A stretch of DNA of 64,000 nt from Muricauda sp. SCSIO 65647 (GCF_021534965.1 NZ_CP091037.1:1280501-1344500); one strand, 5' to 3'; positions 26,505-36,290 are shown, counted from the first letter of the stretch. Notes: generated from the letters alone by a model not told the origin. Numbers and translations: made by a program.

Positions 26505-28214
26505 ATGTGCGATACACACCACAATCACGATATAGAACCACACAAAGGCCTCGAGCACGAAGGCCACGATCTCGAACACAAGAACTGGAGCCGCCGTTCG
26601 TTTATTCAGGCGTTGGGCATTGCAGGCTCTGGATCTATGATGTTGGGCGGCAACCTACTTTCTGCTTCGGCGCCTTCTCCGTTGATGGCTTCGATTGCCG
26701 ATGCCGAAACCGATAACATCTTGGTATTGATCCGTTTGAACGGTGGCAATGACGGTCTCAGCACGGTCATACCGATTCAACAATATGATACCTATGCCAA
26801 TGCAAGGCCAAATATTTACATACCTGAAAGTAAGATTCTGAAGTTGACCGATGATTTCGGGGTTCCTACCTACATGAATTCATTGGAGCCCTTGTGGGGT
26901 GATGGTCAGTTCAAGGCGGTGCATGGTGTCGGTTATGAGAACCAAAGCCTTTCCCACTTTACGGGATCCGATATCTATGCCAATACCGATTTGACCACTT
27001 CTGGTTTTCAAGGATTGGATACCGGTTGGATGGGGCGACATTTTGAGGATTGCTATCCAGATTATTTGATCAATCCGCCCGATGCCCCGGCCGCCATCCA
27101 AATCGGAAGCATCTCAAACTTGGTCTTTCAAGGTGAAGAGACGAACTACGCTTTCGTCACCAACAATATCGATCAGTTGGAAGAAATTGCCCAAACCGGA
27201 TTCTTCTATGATTTAGACCATAGCCTGTTCGATACCTGTATGTATGGCGATCAGCTGCGTTTCTTGCGCGGTGTGGCCAATACCACCTACGAATATGCCG
27301 GTAAGATACATGAAGCCTATATGCGCGGTCAAAACCAGGTAGAATACCAAGAAAACGGCTTTGCCCGTCAGTTGGCCCTATTGGCCCGCTTGATCAAAGG
27401 CAACTTGGGCACCAAGGTCTATATGATTTCAATGGGCGGTTTCGATACCCACGGCAACCAGCCTTTGGCCCATGAGCGTTTGATGTCAAATCTGTCGATT
27501 GCGGTGAACAACTTCTATGAAGACTTGGGCTTCACCGAACAAGATGGTCAGGTGTTGAGCATGACTTTCTCTGAATTTGGACGTAGGATCTTCGAAAATG
27601 GCTCGAATGGTACAGACCATGGCAAGGCAGCACCCACCCTGTTCTTCGGATCGGGTCTGAACGGTAGTGCCTTTGTGGGCGACCACCCCTCACTTGATGC
27701 CCCGAACGGTCGTGGCAACCTTGAGTACACCATGGACTTTAGAGATCTTTACGCCACCGTTTTGGCCGAATGGCTCTGTGTGCCCATCGCCAAGGTAGAG
27801 CAGCACTTGCTCGACCACCCCTATAATCCGGTGAATCTTGGCTTCAATTGCAGTGGTGTCGAATTTCCTGATATTGCCTACGATAACGACCCACCAACAT
27901 TGCCCGATACGCCGCCTGGTGAAGGCACGGATCCAGACCCTGAATTGGCAAATGAAGTCATTCACAGACCGTATTATCCGACAGAAAGAAATCCACATAT
28001 TTATTTGGAAATGCCTTTCGCTGCCCATGTTGACATTCAATTGTTCAACATCTTGGGCCAGAATGTCGGTACGGTATTCAATGAGATGATGCTCGAAGGC
28101 TCTGCGGAAATCAACATAAGGGAACGCATGCGCGGAAGCCTTTCTACCGGCAAGTATATCTATAGAATACAGGTTGCTGACCAGAAGATGAGCAAATCTG
28201 TCATGATTATGTAA
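26505..28214 (+). CDS. DUF1501 protein with Tat-like leader and T9SS sorting domain
   Basis: 569 residues. The His-rich start (seven His in the first 25) is followed by the twin-arginine motif WSRRSFIQALG (Arg30-Arg31) and a hydrophobic stretch. The DUF1501 domain has sulfatase/alkaline-phosphatase-like landmarks (MGGFDTHGNQ, SEFGRR, TDHGKAAPTLFFG). After a Pro/Asp-rich linker (about 465-485) a C-terminal beta domain (VDIQLFNILGQNVG to KSVMIM) resembles type A T9SS sorting domains. Export by Tat and then T9SS to the surface is inferred. It forms an operon with DUF1800. Confidence 0.85.
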   Translation: MCDTHHNHDIEPHKGLEHEGHDLEHKNWSRRSFIQALGIAGSGSMMLGGNLLSASAPSPLMASIADAETDNILVLIRLNGGNDGLSTVIPIQQYDTYANARPNIYIPESKILKLTDDFGVPTYMNSLEPLWGDGQFKAVHGVGYENQSLSHFTGSDIYANTDLTTSGFQGLDTGWMGRHFEDCYPDYLINPPDAPAAIQIGSISNLVFQGEETNYAFVTNNIDQLEEIAQTGFFYDLDHSLFDTCMYGDQLRFLRGVANTTYEYAGKIHEAYMRGQNQVEYQENGFARQLALLARLIKGNLGTKVYMISMGGFDTHGNQPLAHERLMSNLSIAVNNFYEDLGFTEQDGQVLSMTFSEFGRRIFENGSNGTDHGKAAPTLFFGSGLNGSAFVGDHPSLDAPNGRGNLEYTMDFRDLYATVLAEWLCVPIAKVEQHLLDHPYNPVNLGFNCSGVEFPDIAYDNDPPTLPDTPPGEGTDPDPELANEVIHRPYYPTERNPHIYLEMPFAAHVDIQLFNILGQNVGTVFNEMMLEGSAEINIRERMRGSLSTGKYIYRIQVADQKMSKSVMIM

Positions 28215-28225
28215 GCGTTGCTTAC
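28211..28225 (+). terminator. Small hairpin containing the DUF1501 stop codon
   Basis: Perfect six-base stem GTAAGC / GCTTAC with loop GTT; the TAA stop is in the left arm. No T-run follows, so it may protect the mRNA end rather than terminate. Confidence 0.35.
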
Positions 28226-28236
28226 ATTTCCAGAAT

Positions 28237-28297
28237 CCTCCGGTTGTGCAGCTCCCCACCCCAATTTGGGTTGCATGATTCGGAGGTTTCCTTTTTT
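28237..28297 (+). terminator. Probable terminator after the DUF1800-DUF1501 operon
   Basis: CCTCCG (28237-28242) pairs with CGGAGG (28281-28286), followed by a T-rich tract. The rest of the 301-base gap to metG shows no gene; only a promoter element near its end is recognisable. Confidence 0.5.
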
Positions 28298-28488
28298 GGG
28301 CGACGGTCTTTCCGCCCTTAGGGCATATTTAAAAAGAATACGCACCAAAAATCAATAGCTTGTGGTTCTGGCGAAGCATCGTTTGAGCGGTTTGTAGACA
28401 TAAACCTTGAAAAGAATGCAAGGCCACGGTTCATAAGACCCTGTTTTTTTGGAAGATACCGTTTTTAACATGCTCTTGTCAAAATCAG

Positions 28489-28496
28489 TATTTTTG
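28489..28496 (+). promoter_or_regulatory. -7 promoter element for metG
   Basis: TATTTTTG fits TAnnTTTG, 19 bases before the metG ATG. No clear -33 element. Confidence 0.4.
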
Positions 28497-28515
28497 GGGC
28501 TTAATTTCATACTGA

Positions 28516-30609
28516 ATGGCCCACCAACGTTATACCCTTACCGCCGCGCTGCCCTACACCAATGGCCCCATTCACATCGGCCATTTGGCAGGGGTCTATG
28601 TACCGGCCGACATTTATGCCCGATACCTACGATTGACGGGCAATGACGTGCTTTTTATCTGCGGAAGCGATGAACATGGGGTGGCCATTCCCATGAAGGC
28701 AAAAAAAGAGGGCGTCTCCCCCAAAGAGATCATCGATAAGTACCATGGTATCATCAAAAAATCATTCGAAGATTTCGGCATCTCTTTTGACAATTACTCC
28801 AGAACCTCGGCCCAGGTACATCACAAAACAGCTTCTGACTTTTTCAAGAAACTATATGATCAAGGTGATTTTATCGAAGAAGTCACCGAACAGCTGTACG
28901 ATGAAGAGGCGCAACAGTTTTTGGCCGATCGTTTCGTAACGGGCACCTGTCCGGTCTGTTCTTATCAAGAGGCTTATGGGGATCAGTGTGAGAACTGCGG
29001 ATCGTCATTGAACGCCACCGACCTCATCAATCCGAAATCGACCATAACGGGCGCAGTTCCGACCCTGAAGAAAACAAAGCACTGGTTCTTGCCCTTAGAC
29101 AGGTATGAGGATTTTCTAAAGGAATGGATCATAGAAGGCCACAAACACGATTGGAAACCCAATGTCTATGGCCAATGCAAATCATGGATCGATGATGGGC
29201 TCAAGCCGCGAGCCGTGACCCGAGATCTCGATTGGGGCATTCCCGTTCCCGTGCCAGATGCCCAGGGCAAGGTGCTGTACGTATGGTTCGATGCCCCGAT
29301 CGGTTACATCTCTTCGACCAAAGAATGGGCCGAAAGGGAAGGCAAAGACTGGGAGCCCTATTGGAAAGACAAAGACACCAAACTGCTGCACTTTATCGGT
29401 AAAGACAATATTGTCTTTCACTGCATCATCTTCCCCAGTATGTTGAAGGCCCATGGTGACTTTGTATTGCCCGAAAATGTGCCGGCCAACGAGTTTTTGA
29501 ATTTAGAGGGCAACAAACTTTCGACCTCCAAAAACTGGGCAGTGTGGTTGCATGAGTACCTAGAAGCGTTTCCCGATATGCAAGATGTGCTGCGGTACAC
29601 CTTGACCGCCAATGCCCCCGAGACCAAAGACAATGATTTCACCTGGAAAGATTTTCAAGCCCGAAACAACAACGAACTGGTTGCCATTTTTGGCAATTTC
29701 ATCAACCGGGTAACGGTCTTGACCCATAAATACCACGGTGGTGCGGTGCCAGCACCCAATGGCTTCACCGATGTGGACAATGACACGTTGAAGGCTTTAC
29801 GGGAGTTTCCTGAACGATTAAGCGATTCATTGAACAGGTACCGTTTTCGAGAGGCCAGTCAAGAACTGATGAACCTGGCCCGCTTGGGCAATAAATACCT
29901 CGCCGACGAAGAACCTTGGAAACTCATCAAAACCGATGAAGAACGGGTAAAGACCGTCATGTATGTCGCGCTACAAATCGCTACAGGCCTGGCGGTGCTT
30001 AGCGAACCCTTTTTGCCGTTCACCTCACAAAAGCTCAATACCATACTCAATATCAAATCAGGCACCTCGTCTGCGCTCGGCACAGGCCCTGTCAAGACCT
30101 CTTGGAACGAGATTTCCACAAAAGAAACCTTGCTCCCGCCTGGTCACCAGATCAACAAAAGCGAACTGCTCTTCAGAAAAATCGAGGACAAAGAAATCGA
30201 GGCCCAACTCGCCAAGTTGGAGGCCACTAAAAAAATAAATGCCGCAACTGGGCAAAAAAATGAGATTATGCCACAAAAAGATACGATTGCCTATGATGAC
30301 TTTGCCAAGCTCGATATGCGGGTAGGCACCATCGTCGAGGCCGAAAAGATGCCCAAGGCCGACAAACTGTTGGTCTTGAAAGTAGATACGGGGCTTGATA
30401 CCCGAACCATTGTCTCAGGCATTGCTGAAAGCTTCAAACCCGAAGATATAGTGGGCAGGCAAGTGACCGTTCTGGTCAATCTCGCCCCCCGAAAATTGCG
30501 TGGCGTTGAGAGCCAGGGCATGATTTTGATGGCCGAAAGCGAGGACGGCAAGTTGGTATTTGTGAATCCTGATGAAAAAAAGATTTCAAACGGTAGCTGT
30601 ATCAATTAA
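28516..30609 (+). CDS. metG: Methionyl-tRNA synthetase
   Basis: 697 residues. HIGH is at 20-23, the KMSKS loop appears as KLSTS (334-338), and a zinc knuckle (CPVC...CENCG) lies in the connective domain. The C-terminal ~110 residues form the EMAP/Trbp111-like tRNA-binding OB domain ([18 protein letters not shown]). This is the long bacterial class with the fused tRNA-binding module. An RDD gene follows after four bases. Confidence 0.96.
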   Translation: MAHQRYTLTAALPYTNGPIHIGHLAGVYVPADIYARYLRLTGNDVLFICGSDEHGVAIPMKAKKEGVSPKEIIDKYHGIIKKSFEDFGISFDNYSRTSAQVHHKTASDFFKKLYDQGDFIEEVTEQLYDEEAQQFLADRFVTGTCPVCSYQEAYGDQCENCGSSLNATDLINPKSTITGAVPTLKKTKHWFLPLDRYEDFLKEWIIEGHKHDWKPNVYGQCKSWIDDGLKPRAVTRDLDWGIPVPVPDAQGKVLYVWFDAPIGYISSTKEWAEREGKDWEPYWKDKDTKLLHFIGKDNIVFHCIIFPSMLKAHGDFVLPENVPANEFLNLEGNKLSTSKNWAVWLHEYLEAFPDMQDVLRYTLTANAPETKDNDFTWKDFQARNNNELVAIFGNFINRVTVLTHKYHGGAVPAPNGFTDVDNDTLKALREFPERLSDSLNRYRFREASQELMNLARLGNKYLADEEPWKLIKTDEERVKTVMYVALQIATGLAVLSEPFLPFTSQKLNTILNIKSGTSSALGTGPVKTSWNEISTKETLLPPGHQINKSELLFRKIEDKEIEAQLAKLEATKKINAATGQKNEIMPQKDTIAYDDFAKLDMRVGTIVEAEKMPKADKLLVLKVDTGLDTRTIVSGIAESFKPEDIVGRQVTVLVNLAPRKLRGVESQGMILMAESEDGKLVFVNPDEKKISNGSCIN

Positions 30610-30613
30610 ATAG

Positions 30614-31147
30614 ATGGACTTCAGAATAAATAGGATACTATCGATGATTATCGATCATATTACAATGATTATTGTGATGTTTCCCATCGCCATTCTTGTT
30701 TTTTTTCTCCTCATTTTCCTTGTCAAGGATACGATTGAAATCATTTTCTTGGATATTCATGGCTATGCACTACTCTTTTCTATCTATGTAATTTATTTTT
30801 TAAAGGATAATTGGAAAGGGAAAAGCCTTGGAAAAAGAATAATAGGTCTACAAGTTGTTGATCGGAAAACCGATGAAACCGCCAGCTCGTTTCAGTGCTT
30901 TTTTAGAAACCTCTTTATTGTTCTATGGCCTTTAGAGGTTATCGTTACGCTCTTTAGTCCTAAAAGAAGAATAGGTGATTTATTTGCGAACACAAAAATT
31001 GTGGAAGCGGAAAAAGAATCTCCAAAAAGCTTATTGGGCGACATCAAAAACACCAAAGTAAACGTAATGCAGGTTTTTTTGATCACACTGGTCACCGTAC
31101 CTTTTTGCTATCTTTTAGCGTATATAATGGTTTCCATTAATTCTTAG
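30614..31147 (+). CDS. RDD family membrane protein
   Basis: 177 residues with the defining N-terminal R-x-x-x-x-x-D layout (NRILSMIIDHITMI), GKSLGKRIIGLQVVD, and the later helix FFRNLFIVLWPLEV. About four membrane spans. Function of RDD proteins is poorly known (ion or small-solute transport has been suggested for some). Its last 11 bases overlap the 3' end of the opposing sua5 gene. Confidence 0.82.
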   Translation: MDFRINRILSMIIDHITMIIVMFPIAILVFFLLIFLVKDTIEIIFLDIHGYALLFSIYVIYFLKDNWKGKSLGKRIIGLQVVDRKTDETASSFQCFFRNLFIVLWPLEVIVTLFSPKRRIGDLFANTKIVEAEKESPKSLLGDIKNTKVNVMQVFLITLVTVPFCYLLAYIMVSINS

Positions 31148-32090
31148 CCCGCTCTAACCGATCGTTGATGGTGATGCCCAGACCTTCTTCAGGCAATCGC
31201 TCGGCAATGATCATATCTAAACCAGCCGTGTCTAATTCATGTAGGGCATCGAACAGTTTTTGGGCAGCTTCCTCTAGATCTCTGGTCTTTGAAAGTGCTT
31301 TGACAATGGTTGCCCCTGGGTACGCATCCTTATAAAAGGATAGTACCCCTACTTTTTGGTTATCGATTTTCGACAACGCTTTTTCCACATCATTGGTCAG
31401 CACCAATGTTGTTCTGGGTGAATAGTGCTTGAACAGCATTCCCGGAGCTTCGGGTGCTTTCTCGTTCTCTAAACGTAATTTGACAGGCCCTACACATTGT
31501 TCAATGGCCTCTATGGTGATGCCCCCCTTTCTATAGACAACAGGTGTTTCGCCTTCAAACCCCACAATGGTCGATTCGAGGCCCACCGTACAGGGGCCAC
31601 CATCTAAAACGGTCACGGCATCGCCAAAATAATCGGCCACATGTTGTGCCGAGGTGGGACTGACGCGTGTAAACGGATTGGCGCTCGGGGCCGCCAACGG
31701 AAAATTCAATCCCTTCAGTAATCGTAATGTCAGTTCATGGTTCGGCATACGAATGCCCACGGTTTCTTTGCCCGCCGTGATCAAATCGCTTACCGAGTCT
31801 TGTTTGGGCAATATCAAGGTGAGTGGGCCAGGCCAAAATTGCTCGGCCAGCTTTACCGCATTTCTGGGAAGTTCTTTGGTCAGGGAAGTCATTTGGTCGA
31901 TACCATGCACGTGCACGATCAACGGATTGAAGCGCGGCCGGCCCTTGATCTCAAAAATTTTCTTCACTGCAGATTCGCTATATATATTGGCCGCAAGGCC
32001 ATAGACCGTTTCAGTGGGTATGGCCACTGGCTGATCTTGTCGCAATAGCTCTCGGCAACGCTCCAAATCTGTGGTAATCACATTTTTCAT
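31137..32090 (-). CDS. sua5: L-threonylcarbamoyladenylate synthase (Sua5 type)
   Basis: 317 residues from ATG 32090. The YrdC domain (1-200) has AIPTETVYGLAAN, the KGRPRFNPLIVH site and PSANPFTRVSP. The extra C-terminal Sua5 domain (about 220-317) follows a linker with APGMLFKHYSPRT. It makes threonylcarbamoyl-AMP for the t6A base at position 37 of ANN-decoding tRNAs. It converges on the RDD gene with an 11-base overlap. Confidence 0.92.
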   Translation of the reverse strand: MKNVITTDLERCRELLRQDQPVAIPTETVYGLAANIYSESAVKKIFEIKGRPRFNPLIVHVHGIDQMTSLTKELPRNAVKLAEQFWPGPLTLILPKQDSVSDLITAGKETVGIRMPNHELTLRLLKGLNFPLAAPSANPFTRVSPTSAQHVADYFGDAVTVLDGGPCTVGLESTIVGFEGETPVVYRKGGITIEAIEQCVGPVKLRLENEKAPEAPGMLFKHYSPRTTLVLTNDVEKALSKIDNQKVGVLSFYKDAYPGATIVKALSKTRDLEEAAQKLFDALHELDTAGLDMIIAERLPEEGLGITINDRLERAKN

Positions 32091-32184
32091 CGGCAGCAAA
32101 GGTATGACAGCTTACCCAATGGGCAAGAATGCCTAATCGCCCATTTCATTGGAAAGCCCCATATTTGAAAAAAATTGCGATAGA

Positions 32185-33087
32185 TTGCTGAAGATTGCCC
32201 ATCACCCCATTTATTGCCACCCATTGCCCGAGAAACATCGATTTCCGATGATAAAATATGAGTTGTTGCCCGAACAACTGCTTCATGAGGGCACTTGTAT
32301 CGGCGATAATTTCTATCGCCCAACATTACCGGATGATGACGATATTCTTGCAGCACACGATAGTGGGTACTACCAAAATCTGGTCAATTTAGCTCTCAAG
32401 CCCAGTGAGGTGCGAAAAATCGGTTTTCCGCTTTCTGATGCATTGGTACAGCGTGAGCGCATTATCGCTGATGGCACCATCAGAGGAAGTACGTTTGCCC
32501 TACGGCATGGTATCGCCATGAATATTGCTGGGGGCACGCACCATGCCTACAGCAATCGGGGCGAGGCCTTTTGTATGCTCAATGATCAGGCCATCGGGGC
32601 CAGGTATTTGCTGCGAACAGGCTTGGCCAAGAAAATATTGATCGTTGATCTAGATGTTCACCAAGGCAACGGCACCGCTGAGATTTTTCAGGATGATTCT
32701 GCCGTGTTTACTTTTTCAATGCATGGTCGGGGCAATTATCCCTTTAAAAAAGAATCGTCCGACCTGGACATACCCTTGGAAAAAGGCACTGATGACAAAA
32801 CCTATCTTTCCATTCTAAAAGAAACGCTTCCTAAATTGATCGATCGTACAGCACCTGATTTTATCTTCTATCTCTGTGGCGTCGATGTATTGGCCACTGA
32901 TAAATTGGGCACTTTGGGCATGAGTCTTGAAGGTTGTGCGGCCCGGGACCAATTTGTTTTGAAAATCTGCAAAATGAACGGAATCCCCGTTCAGTGCAGC
33001 ATGGGCGGTGGTTATTCACAAGACATCAGAACCATTGTCGAAGCCCATGCCAACACGTTCAGGTCGGCACAGGAAATTTATTTTTAG
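32185..33087 (+). CDS. Histone deacetylase family protein
   Basis: 300 residues if translation starts at TTG 32185 (M-LKIAHHPIYCHPLPEKHRF), which is where family members begin. A TTG at 32149 would add 12 residues and lies too close to a promoter-like CATATTTG. The zinc-enzyme motifs are visible: NIAGGTHHAYSNRGEAFCMLND and DLDVHQGNGTAEIF, with the metal Asp in the latter. Bacterial members deacetylate acetyl-lysine, acetylpolyamines or other amides; the substrate is unknown. Confidence 0.85.
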   Translation: MLKIAHHPIYCHPLPEKHRFPMIKYELLPEQLLHEGTCIGDNFYRPTLPDDDDILAAHDSGYYQNLVNLALKPSEVRKIGFPLSDALVQRERIIADGTIRGSTFALRHGIAMNIAGGTHHAYSNRGEAFCMLNDQAIGARYLLRTGLAKKILIVDLDVHQGNGTAEIFQDDSAVFTFSMHGRGNYPFKKESSDLDIPLEKGTDDKTYLSILKETLPKLIDRTAPDFIFYLCGVDVLATDKLGTLGMSLEGCAARDQFVLKICKMNGIPVQCSMGGGYSQDIRTIVEAHANTFRSAQEIYF

Positions 33088-33116
33088 CTTTACAGTTTCG
33101 TAACATACCATCCCTG

Positions 33117-33956
33117 ATGAAAATTGTTTATCTGGCACTTTTTACATTGCTTTCGACAGCTATTTGCGCCCAAGGGCCTGAAAGCACAAAACAGAAGACC
33201 CTGTGGAACGATTTCACCTATGACATCGGCAATGTTTTTGGCGGTATGGGGCACTCGTACAGCAGGCCCTTTCACTGGAAAGGGAACGATTGGGCAAATT
33301 TTGGGTATCTCTCTGGGGGTACCCTTCTACTGGCCGCCATCGATGATGAATTTGACACTTGGGCAGACGGCTTTCGCGATGATGTGCCTGGTTTTATTAC
33401 CGAGTACGGACACAAATACGGCAACCCGAACAACAATTATATGCTTACGGGAGGTGTCTATCTGGTCGGCCTGTTCACCAAAAATGAGAAACTCAGGCGA
33501 ACCGGGGTATTATTGATTTCGTCGGCTACCGCAGGGGGACTTTTACAACAGGTCAGCAAACGAATCATCGGCCGGGCCAGACCCAGAAGTGGAGATTCTT
33601 CGAGCACCTTTGATCCCCTACATCTTGACAGGATCTTCAATTACGACTCCTTTCCCTCGGGGCATGCCATGTTGGCCTTCAGCAACGCCTATGTCATCGC
33701 CAAGCAATTTAAGAATCCGTGGATAAAGGCCGGATTGTACACTATTGGCTCGATTCCCGGTTTTGTAAGGGTCATCGACCGTTTTCACTGGATCTCTGAT
33801 GTGGCCTTTAGCACGGTCTTGAGTATTTTCATCGTGGAGTCCATCGACCGGTACCTTGACAAAAAATACAGTGAAAAATACAATGCCGACACAAAAAAGC
33901 TGAGCTGGAACCTCACTTTTGGTCCAAATACCATGGGGTTTGTCGTTCAATTTTGA
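33117..33956 (+). CDS. PAP2 family phosphatase
   Basis: 279 residues from ATG 33117 with a signal peptide (MKIVYLALFTLLSTAICAQ). The PAP2 triad is complete: KRIIGRARPR, PSGHAM, and RVIDRFHWISD. Relatives dephosphorylate lipid phosphates such as undecaprenyl pyrophosphate or phosphatidic acid. The leader and few spans suggest a periplasm-facing or outer-membrane enzyme. It follows the deacetylase gene after 29 bases. Confidence 0.88.
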   Translation: MKIVYLALFTLLSTAICAQGPESTKQKTLWNDFTYDIGNVFGGMGHSYSRPFHWKGNDWANFGYLSGGTLLLAAIDDEFDTWADGFRDDVPGFITEYGHKYGNPNNNYMLTGGVYLVGLFTKNEKLRRTGVLLISSATAGGLLQQVSKRIIGRARPRSGDSSSTFDPLHLDRIFNYDSFPSGHAMLAFSNAYVIAKQFKNPWIKAGLYTIGSIPGFVRVIDRFHWISDVAFSTVLSIFIVESIDRYLDKKYSEKYNADTKKLSWNLTFGPNTMGFVVQF

Positions 33957-34025
33957 ATTATCACAAATAAAGCTGAATTACCATATTCCCTTTTTGTAAT
34001 TTTAGGGCATAAATATCAAAGCACC

Positions 34026-34547
34026 ATGTTATCCAAAAAAGTCGAAAAAGCACTTAATAATCAAATTCGAATAGAAGCCGAATCATCTCAAGTCTATTTA
34101 TCCATGGCCTCATGGGCCGAGGTAAAGGGTCTGGAAGGCGTGGCCGGATTCATGTACGGCCATTCAGATGAAGAGCGTATGCACATGCTCAAACTGGTCA
34201 AATACGTGAACGAACGGGGCGGTCATGCCATTATATCGGATTTAAAAGCTCCGGAAATCGATTTTGGCACTTTTCAAAAGATGTTTCAAAAACTCTATGA
34301 CCATGAAATATTCGTTTCTCAGAGCATCAATGAACTTGTGCACATCACTCTAGAGGAAAAAGATTATGCCACGCACAACTTTTTACAGTGGTATGTCGCC
34401 GAGCAATTGGAAGAAGAGGCTTTGGCCCGAACGGTTTTAGATAAGATCAACCTCATCGGAAACGACAAGGGCGGTCTTTACCTCTTTGACCGTGATATAC
34501 AGCAACTTACCGTTGAAAGTGCCGCCTCTGACACGCTTGGTGAATAA
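34026..34547 (+). CDS. Non-heme ferritin (FtnA type)
   Basis: 173 residues. The ferroxidase ligands Glu17, Glu50 and His53 (IEAESSQVYLSM; GHSDEERMH) and the second-helix-pair site VAEQLEEEAL are present. No haem-binding Met of bacterioferritin is obvious. It forms a 24-subunit iron store. The short Cys-rich gene downstream is on the same strand. Confidence 0.93.
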   Translation: MLSKKVEKALNNQIRIEAESSQVYLSMASWAEVKGLEGVAGFMYGHSDEERMHMLKLVKYVNERGGHAIISDLKAPEIDFGTFQKMFQKLYDHEIFVSQSINELVHITLEEKDYATHNFLQWYVAEQLEEEALARTVLDKINLIGNDKGGLYLFDRDIQQLTVESAASDTLGE

Positions 34548-34615
34548 TTGTTGACAACTACTTTATTTAGATTAATTTAAAATAACTATCTTTACCCATA
34601 GCAAGCATTGGTTGC

Positions 34616-34789
34616 ATGGGCAAAATAAAGAAAGGAAAGAAAAAAGGGCTCAAGAAAAAGAAGAAAGCACTTCTTAAAGAGTTGGTGCCCGGCAATTGCA
34701 AGACCAGCTGCTGCAAGAAATATAAAAAGGGTGAGCAAAAACGCTGCAAACGCTGCCCCTGCTTTGATTTATTGAAAAAAGTGGCCTAA
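34616..34789 (+). CDS. Small basic Cys-rich protein (57 aa)
   Basis: ATG 34616 to TAA 34789. The first 20 residues are almost all Lys/Gly/Leu. Then six Cys follow in the pattern C-x3-C-C-x10-C-x2-C-x-C, ending CPCFDLLKKVA. The Cys spacing suggests a zinc or Fe-S knuckle attached to a nucleic-acid-binding basic tail. A weak promoter-like TATCTTTA lies at 34587-34594. I do not know a named family. It sits 68 bases after ferritin and may or may not be co-expressed. Confidence 0.6.
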   Translation: MGKIKKGKKKGLKKKKKALLKELVPGNCKTSCCKKYKKGEQKRCKRCPCFDLLKKVA

Positions 34790-34808
34790 TCGATCACCTT
34801 TGGTCGAA

Positions 34809-35213
34809 TCAATTCTTTTTAAGGGATTTTTTGCCTGTTGTGGAAAAAGCCATTTCATCTTCCACTTCGCCATTGATCATGTAAAAAGAAGCCTTGCGGA
34901 AAAATTGGTCCCCATGCTGGCACTCAGACCCGCAAAAACGCAGATACTCACGGTAGGCATTGCCCTTGCTGTTCAAATAGATCTGATATGCCCGTGGATT
35001 TGTTTTCGATAAACGCTGCTCAAAAGCTTCTTGGTCGTTCCAGAAGTCAAGCTCATCTTCTATAGACATGGCAGGAAGTGATTGTTCGTAATGGGCATCT
35101 GCCTTTGCCAAAGCTGAATAAAAACTTTCATCTATGGCACGGTCATCCACTTGTGCCCATAGCCCGGCCGGAAGACACAGCAGAACGGCGATTTGGATGA
35201 CAATGCGTTTCAT
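34809..35213 (-). CDS. Secreted hypothetical protein
   Basis: 134 residues from ATG 35213, with a signal peptide (MKRIVIQIAVLLCLPAGLWA). The mature part is acidic and helical, with one Cys pair (FCGSECQHG), possibly a disulfide. The ending is basic (KKSLKKN). No family recognised; the helical repeat of short charged segments recalls small periplasmic proteins. Confidence 0.6.
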   Translation of the reverse strand: MKRIVIQIAVLLCLPAGLWAQVDDRAIDESFYSALAKADAHYEQSLPAMSIEDELDFWNDQEAFEQRLSKTNPRAYQIYLNSKGNAYREYLRFCGSECQHGDQFFRKASFYMINGEVEDEMAFSTTGKKSLKKN

Positions 35214-35294
35214 AATCAAGCTTTGTTCATTAGACGACCAATAGGGTTTTTAGTTGCAATCATTTACCTTAAGTTATTGTTAAATTGCTGGTCT

Positions 35295-35325
35295 AAAAAA
35301 GAAAAGGGGCAAAATGCCCACTTTT
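35295..35325 (-). terminator. Terminator after ssb (minus strand)
   Basis: On the minus strand, stem AAAAG(T)GGGCA / TGCCCCTTTT with a three-base loop is followed by a run of six T. It lies 20 bases past the ssb stop. Confidence 0.7.
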
Positions 35326-35344
35326 ATCGTTGTGCGCGAAAAAC

Positions 35345-35677
35345 TTACTTGCCCAATAGCAGCAATTCATTGCAGCGTACCTCGGTGATATACCGTTTTT
35401 CACCGTCTTTGTTCTCATAAGAGCGATGGGTCAGTTTACCCTCTAGGGCCACTTGCTTGCCCTTGGTCAGGTAATTTTCAACGATCTCTGCCGTTTTGCC
35501 CCAGGCCACGATATTGTGCCATTGGGTCTCCTCTACCTTTTCGCCTTTGGCGTTTTTATAATATTCACTGGTGGCGATGGAAAACTTGGCGAGCTTGCTG
35601 CCGTTTTCCAAGGTTACGATTTCTGGGTCTTGCCCTAAGTTACCAATCAACTGTACTTTGTTTTTAAGTGCGTTCAT
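35345..35677 (-). CDS. ssb: Single-stranded DNA-binding protein, short form
   Basis: 110 residues, a complete OB fold (VQLIGNLGQDPEIV, WHNIVAWGKTAEIVENYL, VALEGKLTHRSYEN). It ends just after the last strand (NELLLLGK), so the flexible linker and acidic DDDIPF-like tip that recruits partner proteins in standard SSB are missing. It is probably a second SSB used in stress or competence rather than the replicative one, which would lie elsewhere. Confidence 0.88.
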   Translation of the reverse strand: MNALKNKVQLIGNLGQDPEIVTLENGSKLAKFSIATSEYYKNAKGEKVEETQWHNIVAWGKTAEIVENYLTKGKQVALEGKLTHRSYENKDGEKRYITEVRCNELLLLGK

Positions 35678-35849
35678 CTTTCTGATTTTTATGGTTAAAC
35701 AGTCAATGCCATCGAATGTCCCTCATCCGACAGGGCAAACATAGAACCAGTAAAAAGAAAGATTCGGTCAGGAATTATTTATTTTCGTTTGTAAACGTTT
35801 GTAGTCGTTTGAAAATGATTAAATCATTGATCTTCAAGATAGCAGTAAT

Positions 35850-36290
35850 CTAAAACTTCTTCAGTTCGCCCGACTTCAACAGCCGTTTTGCGGTTCTCCA
35901 GAAATATTCAGAGGTAGGGTTGGGCTCCATGGCCTCGTCAGGTGATTCAAAATAAGAGGCCACCAATAGCTTTAAGAACTGCAGGGTGTCATTATCGCCC
36001 AAAAAATCTTCGTAGGCCATACTCCAGTCTTCAAACTCACGGGTATCGATCTTGCCATATGAAACCAATTCTACGGTATGGTGTCGATTATCTGACTTTA
36101 TGCGATCGAACAGTTCAAGCACCTTGATTTGATTTCCCTCGAGATATTGTAAAAACTCTCCCTTATAGTAGATCAGACAGCCCGTAATATCGTTCTTGGC
36201 ATTAAAATCACGTGCCTTTTCAAGCATTTCCGCTATTTCGATTTTTCGAAATGCCAGACTCGCAATCGATTTGTAGACCAAACAGAACAT
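35850..36290 (-). CDS. BLUF-domain blue-light photoreceptor
   Basis: 146 residues from the ATG at 36290; the upstream in-frame extension lacks family likeness. The flavin-binding BLUF core is complete: Tyr in CLVYKSIAS, Asn in FNAKNDITG, Gln in FLQYLEG, and Trp in FEDWSM. No output domain is fused, so it must act through a partner. Light sensing is plausible for a sunlit surface habitat. No partner gene is evident next to it. Confidence 0.88.
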   Translation of the reverse strand: MFCLVYKSIASLAFRKIEIAEMLEKARDFNAKNDITGCLIYYKGEFLQYLEGNQIKVLELFDRIKSDNRHHTVELVSYGKIDTREFEDWSMAYEDFLGDNDTLQFLKLLVASYFESPDEAMEPNPTSEYFWRTAKRLLKSGELKKF

